This document shows positions 16,893 through 24,718 of a stretch of DNA of 32,478 nt, in pieces. How positions within the stretch are numbered: the first letter of the stretch is position 1; every line of letters begins with the position of its first letter. The notes beneath the pieces are model-generated. The model did not search any database. It saw only the letters and a list, made by a program, of their open reading frames with translations, and had not been told where the DNA came from. The position numbers and the translations under genes are program-made. The DNA is from Clostridiales bacterium DTU087. Its GTDB lineage: Bacteria; Bacillota; Limnochordia; DTU087. Location: NCBI GenBank assembly GCA_001513495.1, contig LFTN01000038.1:1-32478 (forward strand), written 5' to 3'.

Positions 16893-16921
16893 AGTTTACC
16901 ATGACCCACCAGGCCTGTCAA
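16893..16921 (-). promoter_or_regulatory. Sigma-A promoter of the rplU-prp-rpmA operon
   Basis: On the minus strand a perfect -35 TTGACA (16921-16916) lies 17 bp from a -10 TAAACT (16898-16893). The -35 box contains the stop codon of rng (16920-16918). The predicted start near 16886 coincides with the beginning of the L21 leader. Confidence 0.82.
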
Positions 16922-18624
16922 GACAGCATGCGGCCTTTGGCATAGGTCCGAAACACCTTGGTGATCTCAACTGTCAGCCTTTCTCCCACATGGCGGCCGG
17001 CCCCCTCAATATCCACCACATACCCGTGGAGCCGGGATATCCCATCGACCGGGTTAGTCATATGGGGCTCTTCTACCTCAACATCGATGATCTGGCCTTC
17101 CCTCACCGGCACCGCCATGGCAGCCAAAGCATCCCTGCTGCCAGCATAGACGATCTCCACATCCTCCCAATGCCGGTCGTCAGAGCCCCGGACAAAAATG
17201 GTCTTCCCGGTCATTTTCTCCAGCTCTTTGAGATTTGCGCCGCCGGCGCCGATGAGCATGGCTGCCACCGAAGGATGCACTTCCACCATCATGGCCTCAA
17301 CATCGTGTTCCCGGGCAAACTGCCGGATCTCCCGCTCGATATTAAAAGCCAAGGTCTCCTCGGATAGGACCCTTCCCGTTCCGCCGCAATAGGGGCAGGG
17401 CCGCTGCAGGTAATCGCCAATATTCTGCCTGGTCTTTTTCCTGGTCATCTCCACCATGCCCAGGTTGGTAAAGCCTAGGATGTGGGTCTTGCTCCGATCG
17501 TTTTTCAGCTCTGCTTCCAAGGCAGCCAGCACCTTTTCTTCATCGGCCGATGAAGCCATATCGATAAAGTCGATGATGATGATGCCGCCGATATCCCGCA
17601 GGCGCAGCTGTCTGGCGATCTCCCGGGCCGCCTCTATGTTGGTCTTCAGGACCGTATCGGCGAGATTCTTGCTGCCGGTGTACTTCCCAGTATTGACATC
17701 AATACTAGTCAAAGCTTCAGTCTGGTCAATTACCAGATACCCGCCGCTGTCCAGCCATACCTTGCGCTTTAGAGCCCGCTTCAAGTCTTCCTCAACGCCG
17801 TAGAATTCAAATATCGGTATGTTTTCATCGTGGTAGTAGAACACCCGGGAACGCAGGTGGGGCGCAATGGTATCCAAAATCTCCAAGACCTTTTGGTATT
17901 CTTCCCGGGAATCGACGATAAAGCGGCTAAACTCCCGGGAAAACCAATCCCTGATCAGCCGATAAACCAAATCGTGGTCTTTGTAAAGCAGGGCAGGAGA
18001 GCCGGTCCGTTTTCCCCGCCTTTGGATTTGCTCCCAAACCTTGGTGAGAAACTTGATATCTTGCTCCAATTCCTCCTGGCTCTGCCCCTCTGCCAGGGTG
18101 CGGACGATCAATCCCATCCCTTTAGGCTTTAAGGCTTTCGCCGCCTTCTTCAGCCGTTCCCGCTCCTTCTCATCTTGGATGCGGCGGGAAACCCCAATAT
18201 GCTCGACGGTGGGCATTAGCACCAAATACCGGCCGGGGATGGTCAGATGCGTCACCACCCGGGCTCCCTTAGTGCCTATGGGCTCCTTAGTAACCTGTAC
18301 TATAATAGACTGCCCTTGTTTTAGGACATCCCTGATGCCCCTGCCCTTACGCTTGTTGTTCTTGGCTTTGTTGCTGCCGTTGGCCAGCAGCTTCTCATAA
18401 TCCCGGGCATCATCGACATACAAGAAAGCATTCCGTTCCAACCCGATATTGACGAAGGCCGCCGACATGCCGGGCAGCACGTTTTCTACCCTTCCCTTAT
18501 AGATATTGCCAACCACCCTCTGCTGGCTGGCTCTCTCGATATATACTTCAACGACCCGCCGGTCCTCCAAGAAGGCGGCTCTAGTTTCCCGGCGGCCGCA
18601 GTTTACAATAATATCCTTACCCAT
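16918..18624 (-). CDS. rng: Ribonuclease G/E family endoribonuclease with C-terminal TRAM-like domain
   Basis: This endoribonuclease acts in rRNA maturation and mRNA turnover. The 568-residue product has an S1 domain (about residues 37-130) interrupted by a basic insert (about 85-98), the RNase E/G catalytic region with metal-binding aspartates in SIDVN (D309) and IDFID (D352), and the zinc-link CPYC at 410-413. After the usual RNase G end there is an extension (about 505-565), VREGQIIDVEVEEPH to VEITKVFRTYAKGRM, that looks like a TRAM RNA-binding domain. ATG 18624 has AGGAGGAG 9 nt upstream. It follows the DUF2344 gene by 15 nt and belongs to the same transcript. Confidence 0.96.
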   Translation of the reverse strand: MGKDIIVNCGRRETRAAFLEDRRVVEVYIERASQQRVVGNIYKGRVENVLPGMSAAFVNIGLERNAFLYVDDARDYEKLLANGSNKAKNNKRKGRGIRDVLKQGQSIIVQVTKEPIGTKGARVVTHLTIPGRYLVLMPTVEHIGVSRRIQDEKERERLKKAAKALKPKGMGLIVRTLAEGQSQEELEQDIKFLTKVWEQIQRRGKRTGSPALLYKDHDLVYRLIRDWFSREFSRFIVDSREEYQKVLEILDTIAPHLRSRVFYYHDENIPIFEFYGVEEDLKRALKRKVWLDSGGYLVIDQTEALTSIDVNTGKYTGSKNLADTVLKTNIEAAREIARQLRLRDIGGIIIIDFIDMASSADEEKVLAALEAELKNDRSKTHILGFTNLGMVEMTRKKTRQNIGDYLQRPCPYCGGTGRVLSEETLAFNIEREIRQFAREHDVEAMMVEVHPSVAAMLIGAGGANLKELEKMTGKTIFVRGSDDRHWEDVEIVYAGSRDALAAMAVPVREGQIIDVEVEEPHMTNPVDGISRLHGYVVDIEGAGRHVGERLTVEITKVFRTYAKGRMLS

Positions 18625-18639
18625 AACATATTGCTCCTC

Positions 18640-19317
18640 CTAAAGATGAGCCGCTTCCAATGGGGAAAGCAAACGTGAACCTTGAGCAATGAAGAGCCCA
18701 GAGCGGTGAATCCGGCACAGCCCTGCAGCCCAGGGGAGGTGAGCTGCAACCTCTTCCGGCCGCACATTGCCGCCGCTGCCGGTCTGCACCAGCAGCGAAA
18801 GGGTGGCTGCTCCCGCCCCTTCCTCCAAAACTTCCAGAGCGAATATCCATGGACGTATATTGACCTTTCTCGTTTGCTTCTTCCCCGGCCGCTCAATCCA
18901 AATCTCGCCGCTATCCAGTATTTGCCGGATTACTCGTCCCAAACCTGCCTCCTGCCCCAGTTCTCCAGTCAGTATATACTGGGCCCGATCTATAACAGAC
19001 ATCAAAGGAGCGGCATCGGGTACGATGGCCTTTGCTGCCTCAAACCTTATGCCAGAGGGCAGATTCCCATTGATGGCTTTCAAGAACTTGTCAGCCTCAA
19101 ACTCACAGGCAAACTCCATATCCACATACTCAGCACTGCTGGTGATCCCCACAGCCAATGCCGAGCCAAAGGCAATCTTCGGCCGGGGGTTGAACCCCTG
19201 GCTGTAGAGGACCGGCAAGCCGGCCCGCCGCACGGCCCGTTCCACAGTCCTGGCCAAATCCAGATGGGAGATGAAACGGACTGGCTCTTGTTTGGTAAAT
19301 CTAGCTCTGATCTTCAT
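18640..19317 (-). CDS. DUF2344 / TIGR03936 family protein
   Basis: This 225-residue cytosolic protein begins MKIRARFTKQEPVRFISHLDL and has the family signatures RAGLPVLYSQGFNPRPKIAFGSALAVG in the N-terminal third. No enzymatic function of the family is known to me. Its ATG at 19317 overlaps the stop of the radical SAM gene as ATGA, so the two are translationally coupled. A longer frame to 19386 lies wholly inside the upstream gene and is rejected. In some genomes this domain is fused to the C-terminus of the same radical SAM family, which supports a joint function. The basic N-terminus would suit RNA binding, but that is inference. Confidence 0.9.
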   Translation of the reverse strand: MKIRARFTKQEPVRFISHLDLARTVERAVRRAGLPVLYSQGFNPRPKIAFGSALAVGITSSAEYVDMEFACEFEADKFLKAINGNLPSGIRFEAAKAIVPDAAPLMSVIDRAQYILTGELGQEAGLGRVIRQILDSGEIWIERPGKKQTRKVNIRPWIFALEVLEEGAGAATLSLLVQTGSGGNVRPEEVAAHLPWAAGLCRIHRSGLFIAQGSRLLSPLEAAHL

Positions 19318-21185
19318 TGCGCCCCTTCGCCTCCCGCCAGCACATTTCCAACACCAAAATCCTGGCAGAGACGGCAGCCGGTGCATCCTGCAAACCGGCA
19401 GTCCGGCGTCACCTCACCGGTCAGTGCCCGCTTCCATTCCCTGGCCAAAAACGCCTTGCTGACACCGCTGTCGATATGGTCCCAGGGCAGGGTTTCCTCC
19501 AGATCCCGCTCCCGGTGACTGTAGAAATAGGGATCTACATTGGCTTCGGCAAAGGCCTCCATCCACAGGGCAAAGTCAAAATGCTCCGACCAGCCGTCAA
19601 GCCGGGAGCCCTTCTGCCAAGCCCGCAGGATCCCATTGGCCACCCGGCGGTCACCCCGGGCAAGCACTGCCTCCAGCAGGCTCTTGTCCACATCGGTCCA
19701 GCTGAATGAGATCGAGCGGTCCCGCAGGAGGCCTCTCAGGTGTTCCTGCCGCCTCTCCAGCTCTTCCAAGGGCGCCTGAGATACCCACTGAAAGGGAGTG
19801 TGGCTTTTGGGTACGAAAGATCCTACACTGACACTGATTTTCACCCTGCCGGCTTTGCCTTCCCTGCCCCGGATTTGCCGACCCAGCTGCAGTACTCGGC
19901 GGGAAAGCTCTGCTATTCCGGTTACATCATCCAACGTTTCTGTAGGCAAGCCGATCATGAAATACAGCTTCACAGCATCCCAGCCGGCGGCAAAGGCCTC
20001 CTCAGCAGCAGAAAACAGATCAGATTCATTGACGTTCTTGTTGATCACATCCCGCAGCCGCTGGGTGCCGGCTTCTGGGGCAAAGGTGAGGCCAGTCTTT
20101 CTCCCCGATTGAATCCGTTCAGCCAAACCAACGGAAAAGGAGTCTAGCCGCAAGGATGGAAGGGACAGACCGATACCGCAGCTGCCATATCTAGCCAGTA
20201 GATCATCGATCAAAGGCTCGATGCAGCTGTAATCGCTGGTGCTCAAGGAAGTAAGGGAAATGTCCTCATAGCCTGTACTGGCAGCCAGCGCTTCGGCTTG
20301 CTGCAGCAGGGTCTCCCGCCGGCGCTCCCTGACCGGCCGGTAGATCACACCGGCTTGGCAGAACCGGCATCCCCGGGTACAGCCCCGCATCACTTCCAGC
20401 ATGATCCGATCATGGACTACATCAATAAACGGAACAACAAACTTGTCCGGGAACACTGCGGCATCCAGGTCCTCAACTACCCGCTTGCGGATCCGGTTCG
20501 GCACACCGGCGCGGTTAGGTTTAACTACCTTTACTGTGCCGTCCACATGGTAATCTACATCGTAGAAACTCGGCACATAGACTCCCGGAATTGCTGCGGC
20601 TTTCAGTAAAAACCCTTCCCGATCTAATCCTTGTGCTTTCCAATCGCGATACACGTCTGCCAGCTCGTTGACTATTTCTTCCCCATCACCGATCACAAAC
20701 AGGTCAAAGAAAGGCGCCAGGGGCTCAGGATTGAATACGCAGGGCCCACCTCCCACTACAAATGGATCTTGCCCAGAACGCTCCGAGGCCAGCAGGGGGA
20801 TGCCCCCAAGATCAAGCATGTTCAGGATATTGGTATAACTCAGTTCATACTGGAGAGTAAATCCCACCAGGTCGAACTGCGACAGGGGATGCCGGGTTTC
20901 CAGGCTGAAAAGGGGCAGCCCAGATTCCCGCATCCTAGCTTCCATATCGACCCAGGGGGCATATACCCGTTCAGCTAGGACATCTTCCCGTTGGTTCAAA
21001 ATATAATACAGGATCTTGAAACCCAAATGGCCCATCCCGATATCGTAAATATCGGGGAAAGCCAAAGCAAACTTTACTTCCGTTTTGTCCCAGTCTTTGC
21101 GGACAATGTTCCATTCACTGCCTGTATAACGACCGGGTTTTGCCACAGTTGGCAAAATCCGCTCAAGGAGTTTATCTTGCTGCAT
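19314..21185 (-). CDS. B12-binding-type radical SAM protein (TIGR03960 family)
   Basis: This 623-residue protein resembles uncharacterised radical SAM proteins with an N-terminal cobalamin-binding-like fold. The N-terminal region (about residues 1-190) contains FPDIYDIGMGHLG and PFVVGGGPCVFNPEPLAPF, typical of the Rossmann-like part. The radical SAM core carries CTRGCRFC (CxxxCxxC near residue 275) for the 4Fe-4S cluster, with a later GLTFAPEAGTQRLRDVINKN. The C-terminal end has a second cysteine group, CRFAGCTGCRLC. The substrate is unknown. Tyr replaces His in the place where classical B12-binding folds have DxHxxG. ATG 21185 has AGGA at about 9 nt. It leads a coupled run into the DUF2344 protein and RNase G. 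Confidence 0.9.
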   Translation of the reverse strand: MQQDKLLERILPTVAKPGRYTGSEWNIVRKDWDKTEVKFALAFPDIYDIGMGHLGFKILYYILNQREDVLAERVYAPWVDMEARMRESGLPLFSLETRHPLSQFDLVGFTLQYELSYTNILNMLDLGGIPLLASERSGQDPFVVGGGPCVFNPEPLAPFFDLFVIGDGEEIVNELADVYRDWKAQGLDREGFLLKAAAIPGVYVPSFYDVDYHVDGTVKVVKPNRAGVPNRIRKRVVEDLDAAVFPDKFVVPFIDVVHDRIMLEVMRGCTRGCRFCQAGVIYRPVRERRRETLLQQAEALAASTGYEDISLTSLSTSDYSCIEPLIDDLLARYGSCGIGLSLPSLRLDSFSVGLAERIQSGRKTGLTFAPEAGTQRLRDVINKNVNESDLFSAAEEAFAAGWDAVKLYFMIGLPTETLDDVTGIAELSRRVLQLGRQIRGREGKAGRVKISVSVGSFVPKSHTPFQWVSQAPLEELERRQEHLRGLLRDRSISFSWTDVDKSLLEAVLARGDRRVANGILRAWQKGSRLDGWSEHFDFALWMEAFAEANVDPYFYSHRERDLEETLPWDHIDSGVSKAFLAREWKRALTGEVTPDCRFAGCTGCRLCQDFGVGNVLAGGEGAQ

Positions 21186-21355
21186 ACATGCACTTCCTAT
21201 TCTCGGTGCAGGGGCCAGTGCCGGTTATTATTATGACAAGAACCAGCTAACCCCATGCCCAACCAGACTTTACCATCAGTTGAAATACCCAGGCAGAATT
21301 CACCGGCTTCGCCTGTGCAGCGCTGCGCCCTTTCTCTACCCTGGCGGCGGGCTCT
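21186..21355. other. Spacer between the SpoIVFB-like gene and the radical SAM gene
   Basis: This 170-bp stretch has no gene. I see no strong hairpin with a T-run and no good sigma-A promoter; an AT-rich patch (CATAATAATAACC on the minus strand, about 21225-21237) has no matching -35 at normal spacing. A promoter for the radical SAM gene would be expected here but is not proven. Confidence 0.5.
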
Positions 21356-22246
21356 TCAGTCAAAATCCCCAGGCTGTCCCACAACGGCTTCCAGGGGCGT
21401 ATCTATACCTTGCTCAAAGAAGCTGCTGACCACTTCCATCTCGCTGGCCACGCCTTCCACAGCTCCTGCTGCATTGATCATCAGCACCACGTGATACCGC
21501 TTAGGTACAAAATGGCGGACGATGTCCTTTACAGGAACGTCTCCATAGGCCACCAGCTGCTCTGCAGGCATTACCCCCGCTGCATCTAGTTCCTGCTTCT
21601 TTCTGGTCAGATACCGGACAAAAACATATCCCGCCATCCGCTGCTCCCTGCCGGCAGACAGATAGATGAAGAAGGCAAGCACCGGCAGGGAAACACTGGC
21701 AAACCCGTAATACACCCCTGCTGCCCCAACAGACCCCAAGGCCACCGCCAATACCCTGCCCATGAAGGCCGCCCGTTCCGTTGCCCGGCGATATCCCAGC
21801 TTGAGAGCTAAATAGGCCCGCAGCACCCGGCCTCCGTCAAGGGGGAAGGCAGGCAGGAGGTTAAACAATCCGATTACACAGTTGGCTCTCATGAAATAAT
21901 CATACCACTGGGCGGGGATGACTTCATAGGGAGCCACTGCCATGGCCAGAATACACAAGACGCCGTTGGTCAGGGGGCCGGCCAAGGCGATTACTGCCTC
22001 AGCAAAGGGGTCGGGATCATAGAAACCCTCACTGCTGGCTACACCCCCGAAGGGGAACAGTTCTATGGCCGAAAACTGTACGCCGTAGGCAGAGGCAACC
22101 AGTGTGTGGGCCAGCTCATGGAGAAAGACTATGCCAAACAGGATCAAGCCATGGGGCAGGTACCCCGCCAACCCCAACAGCACCAGCAGTATAAGAAAAA
22201 ACGGATTAAATACGATCCGTATACCACCTATCTGCCCGATCTGCAT
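21356..22246 (-). CDS. spoIVFB: SpoIVFB-like M50 site-2 protease
   Basis: This membrane zinc protease is of the SpoIVFB type, which in Bacillus cuts pro-sigma-K in the mother-cell membrane around the forespore. The 296-residue product has several membrane segments, the zinc-binding HELAH motif (about residues 43-47), and the third-ligand motif NLLPAFPLDGGRVLRA (about 131-146). It ends in a soluble CBS-like tail (about 222-296), the part that binds ATP in the Bacillus enzyme. The ATG at 22246 has only a weak ribosome site. Position between the min/rodA block and the rplU region matches Bacillus spoIVFB, but no spoIVFA-like inhibitor gene lies next to it. It could serve another site-2 substrate; the context favours sporulation. 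Confidence 0.88.
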   Translation of the reverse strand: MQIGQIGGIRIVFNPFFLILLVLLGLAGYLPHGLILFGIVFLHELAHTLVASAYGVQFSAIELFPFGGVASSEGFYDPDPFAEAVIALAGPLTNGVLCILAMAVAPYEVIPAQWYDYFMRANCVIGLFNLLPAFPLDGGRVLRAYLALKLGYRRATERAAFMGRVLAVALGSVGAAGVYYGFASVSLPVLAFFIYLSAGREQRMAGYVFVRYLTRKKQELDAAGVMPAEQLVAYGDVPVKDIVRHFVPKRYHVVLMINAAGAVEGVASEMEVVSSFFEQGIDTPLEAVVGQPGDFD

Positions 22247-22277
22247 GCTGTGCCGCCACCGCCCATCATCACCGGTC

Positions 22278-22311
22278 GAGACTGCACCAAGCCTTGGTGC
22301 ACTAAAGTCTC
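22278..22311. repeat. Nested inverted repeat between rodA and spoIVFB
   Basis: A 19-bp palindrome (TGCACCAAG, one central base, CTTGGTGCA, at 22283-22301) is framed by GAGACT (22278-22283) and AGTCTC (22306-22311). No T-run follows on either strand, so it is not a standard terminator. It lies 32-93 bp upstream of the spoIVFB start and could be an operator, an RNA-processing stem or a stabilising hairpin after rodA. Confidence 0.8.
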
Positions 22312-22371
22312 AGGACTAATATATTAGCGGTGGGGCATCTGGTAGTACCGCCGCCAGGCATGCCCTGCAGC

Positions 22372-23502
22372 CTACTGGAACATGATCTTCCGCCGGCGCA
22401 TGTGGACATTGAGCAGCAGGCCGATTCCAGCCATGTTTGTCAATAGGGAGCTGCCCCCGTAGCTGATAAAGGGCAGGGGGATTCCCGTAACCGGCATCAC
22501 TCCCAAAGTCATACCGATGTTGATCACCAAGTGAAACAGAATCATGGCTGAGACGCCCGCGGCCAGATTAGCTCCAAAATCATCCTTGGCCAGTGTCATG
22601 ATCTTCAAGCCCCGCCAAAGCAGCAATAGATACATCACCAGCAGGAAAAAAGATCCCAAGAAACCCAGCTCCTCTCCCACTACCGAAAACACAAAGTCGG
22701 TATGGTGGGCCGGCAGGAAGTTCAGCTGGGCTTGAGTCCCCTGGAGAAGCCCCTTGCCAAACAGCCCTCCAGAACCGATGGCAATCATGGATTGGATCAC
22801 ATTCCAGCCGGCACCGGTCCTGTCGCTGTAAGGATCAAAAAAGACCAAAATGCGGCTGATCTGGTGTGGTGCCAGGATGGGGACAATCCCCTGGATGCTC
22901 AAGAAAACTGCCATGCTGAATAAGGCCAATCCTGCACCGGCGATGCCCAGAAGGTGACGGCGGTCTGCACCGGCCATGAACAGCATGCCGAACAGCACAC
23001 CGACAAACACCATGGCAGTACCGAAATCCGGCTGTTTGAGAATCAAAAGCATTGGTATCCCAACGTGTATAAAAGGAGAGACCAGGTCTATCAGCTGGTC
23101 TAGGCCCTCCTTCTTATCCAAGTGCTTAGCTAAAGTAATTATGACACCGATTTTCGCGAACTCCGCCGGTTGTATGCCTACTGACCCGAACCTGAACCAC
23201 CCTTGAGTTCCGCTGATGCTCCGGCCGAAAACCAGCACCAGAACAAGGCTAGCCAATGTGCCTAGATAGATGAAGCGATGATAATGCCCCAAGACATGGT
23301 AATCAATGGAACAGATGGCAATCATGACGCCGATGCCCGCCAGCACCCAGACAAACTGCCTTTTCACATGAAGCAAAGAATCGCCTTGGGCGTTTGGAAC
23401 ACTGCCTGCCGTTGCGCTCCACAGGACAACTAGTCCAAATACCAGTAAAACACCGACTATCAACAGCAGGGTAAAGTCAATATTCTGGAGCCATTTTTTC
23501 AA
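22372..23502 (-). CDS. rodA: RodA, SEDS peptidoglycan glycosyltransferase
   Basis: RodA polymerises glycan strands for lateral wall growth, working with PBP2 and MreB. The 376-residue polytopic protein has about ten hydrophobic segments and the SEDS motifs GWFRFGSVGIQPAEFAKIG, ILKQPDFGTAMVF, NFLPAHHTDFVFSVVGEELGF and PFISYGGSSLLTNMAGIGLLLNV. The expected catalytic Asp is in the QPDFG segment. The only in-frame start is TTG 23502, with GGTGG 7 nt upstream. It follows minE by 35 nt and closes the shape/division block. RodA rather than FtsW is supported by its neighbours (PBP2, Mre) and by the short N-terminus. Confidence 0.95.
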   Translation of the reverse strand: MKKWLQNIDFTLLLIVGVLLVFGLVVLWSATAGSVPNAQGDSLLHVKRQFVWVLAGIGVMIAICSIDYHVLGHYHRFIYLGTLASLVLVLVFGRSISGTQGWFRFGSVGIQPAEFAKIGVIITLAKHLDKKEGLDQLIDLVSPFIHVGIPMLLILKQPDFGTAMVFVGVLFGMLFMAGADRRHLLGIAGAGLALFSMAVFLSIQGIVPILAPHQISRILVFFDPYSDRTGAGWNVIQSMIAIGSGGLFGKGLLQGTQAQLNFLPAHHTDFVFSVVGEELGFLGSFFLLVMYLLLLWRGLKIMTLAKDDFGANLAAGVSAMILFHLVINIGMTLGVMPVTGIPLPFISYGGSSLLTNMAGIGLLLNVHMRRRKIMFQ

Positions 23503-23537
23503 TCCATTGCCACCATCCCGCCTCAGGTTTCCCAGCC

Positions 23538-23816
23538 CTACCGACTCTGTTCTACCGCCCGCTTCATCCGTCTTACAGGAATATTGGCCACCAAAGCTAC
23601 TGACTTGTCAGATTTGTCCAGGTTCACTTCTAGGCCGTCCTCCTCGATCTCCATGTACTTGGAGATCACCTCCAAGAGATCCTCCTTCAAGGACTCCAGA
23701 AGGCTCGGGGAAACGTCTACCCGGTCATGAACCAGCACCAACCGCAAGCGCTCCTTGGCAATCTGCTTAGATGAATCGCTGTCGCGGTTCCAAAACTGCT
23801 TCAGGAAATCAAGCAT
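23538..23816 (-). CDS. minE: Cell division topological specificity factor MinE
   Basis: MinE stimulates the MinD ATPase and drives pole-to-pole oscillation of MinCD, so that Z-rings form at midcell. The 92-residue product has the N-terminal amphipathic MLDFLKQFW, the anti-MinCD segment with AKERLRLVLVHDR, and the C-terminal dimerisation domain. ATG 23816 follows AAGGGGGG at 9 nt. It lies 15 nt after minD. Bacillus lacks MinE and uses DivIVA/MinJ, so this organism has the oscillating form found in many clostridia. Confidence 0.97.
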   Translation of the reverse strand: MLDFLKQFWNRDSDSSKQIAKERLRLVLVHDRVDVSPSLLESLKEDLLEVISKYMEIEEDGLEVNLDKSDKSVALVANIPVRRMKRAVEQSR

Positions 23817-23831
23817 GCTAGGCTGCCCCCC

Positions 23832-24629
23832 TTAACTGTGTCCCAATAACACCCTCTTCAGCCGGGTGATGAATCCTTCTTCCTCTAAGGATAGGAACGG
23901 TACATCGACACCCTCAATCCGCCGCACTATATTAAAGTAAGCTTGTCCGGCCTTGGATTTGCGATCCATCACCACCGGTTCGCCCCGGTTGGTGGAAACG
24001 ATGATGTTCTCATCATCGGGCACAACACCCAAGAGGCCGATGGCCAGAATCTCGATAATATCCTCAATCCCCATCATGTCCCCTTTCTTCACCATTTGGG
24101 GACGGAGCCGATTGATAATCAGGCGGGGCTCATACAGCTCAGCGGCTTCCAAAAGCCCGATAATCCTATCGGCATCCCTGACAGCTGCGACCTCGGGAGT
24201 GGTGACGATGACTGCATCATCGGCACCCGCGATGGCATTCTTGAAGCCCCGCTCAATACCGGCCGGGCAGTCCACGATAATATAGTCAAAATCTTCCCGC
24301 AGCTCATCACAGAGGGCCTTCATCTGTTCCGGCGCCACTGCATCCTTTTCTTTAGTTTGAGCTGCCGGGAGAAGATATAAATTCTCTGTCCGCTTATCTT
24401 TGATCAGTGCCTGGCGGACCCGGCAGTTGCCCTCCACCACATCAGTCAAGTCATAGACTATTCGGTTTTCTAAACCTAAGACAACATCTAGGTTCCGGAG
24501 TCCAATATCTGCGTCAATGAGGCAGACTTTGCGGCCCAACAGAGCTAGGCCAGCCCCGATATTAGCCGCGGTAGTGGTCTTGCCGACACCGCCTTTGCCG
24601 CTGGTAACCACCAATACTTTTCCCGCCAT
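23832..24629 (-). CDS. minD: Septum site-determining ATPase MinD
   Basis: MinD is a membrane-binding ParA-family ATPase that recruits MinC to the poles. The 265-residue product has the deviant Walker A KGGVGKTTT (residues 10-18), LIDADIGLRNLDVVLG, DYIIVDCPAGIERGF and VTTPEVAAVRDADR, and a C-terminal amphipathic membrane-targeting helix, FITRLKRVLLG. ATG 24629 has AAGGAGG well spaced upstream. An 89-bp spacer separates it from minC. Confidence 0.98.
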   Translation of the reverse strand: MAGKVLVVTSGKGGVGKTTTAANIGAGLALLGRKVCLIDADIGLRNLDVVLGLENRIVYDLTDVVEGNCRVRQALIKDKRTENLYLLPAAQTKEKDAVAPEQMKALCDELREDFDYIIVDCPAGIERGFKNAIAGADDAVIVTTPEVAAVRDADRIIGLLEAAELYEPRLIINRLRPQMVKKGDMMGIEDIIEILAIGLLGVVPDDENIIVSTNRGEPVVMDRKSKAGQAYFNIVRRIEGVDVPFLSLEEEGFITRLKRVLLGHS

Positions 24630-24718
24630 CCGACTACCTCCTTAATCCACGAGACCCGGACATTGCTGAAGGCTGGTCTCCTTACCGCCCACTGCCCGAG
24701 TCACGCCAGCGAAGCTCC

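Noticed and set aside
16546-17367. 273-codon plus-strand open frame over rplU and rng
   Set aside because: It is a shadow of two well-supported minus-strand genes and of the L21 leader; GC-rich codon use readily opens antisense frames.
18682-19518. 278-codon plus-strand open frame over the DUF2344 and radical SAM genes
   Set aside because: It is antisense to conserved coding sequence, with no recognisable domain or ribosome site.
24651-24680. GAGACC/GGTCTC inverted repeat upstream of minD
   Set aside because: Only 6 bp of stem with an 18-nt loop and no T-run; too weak to call.
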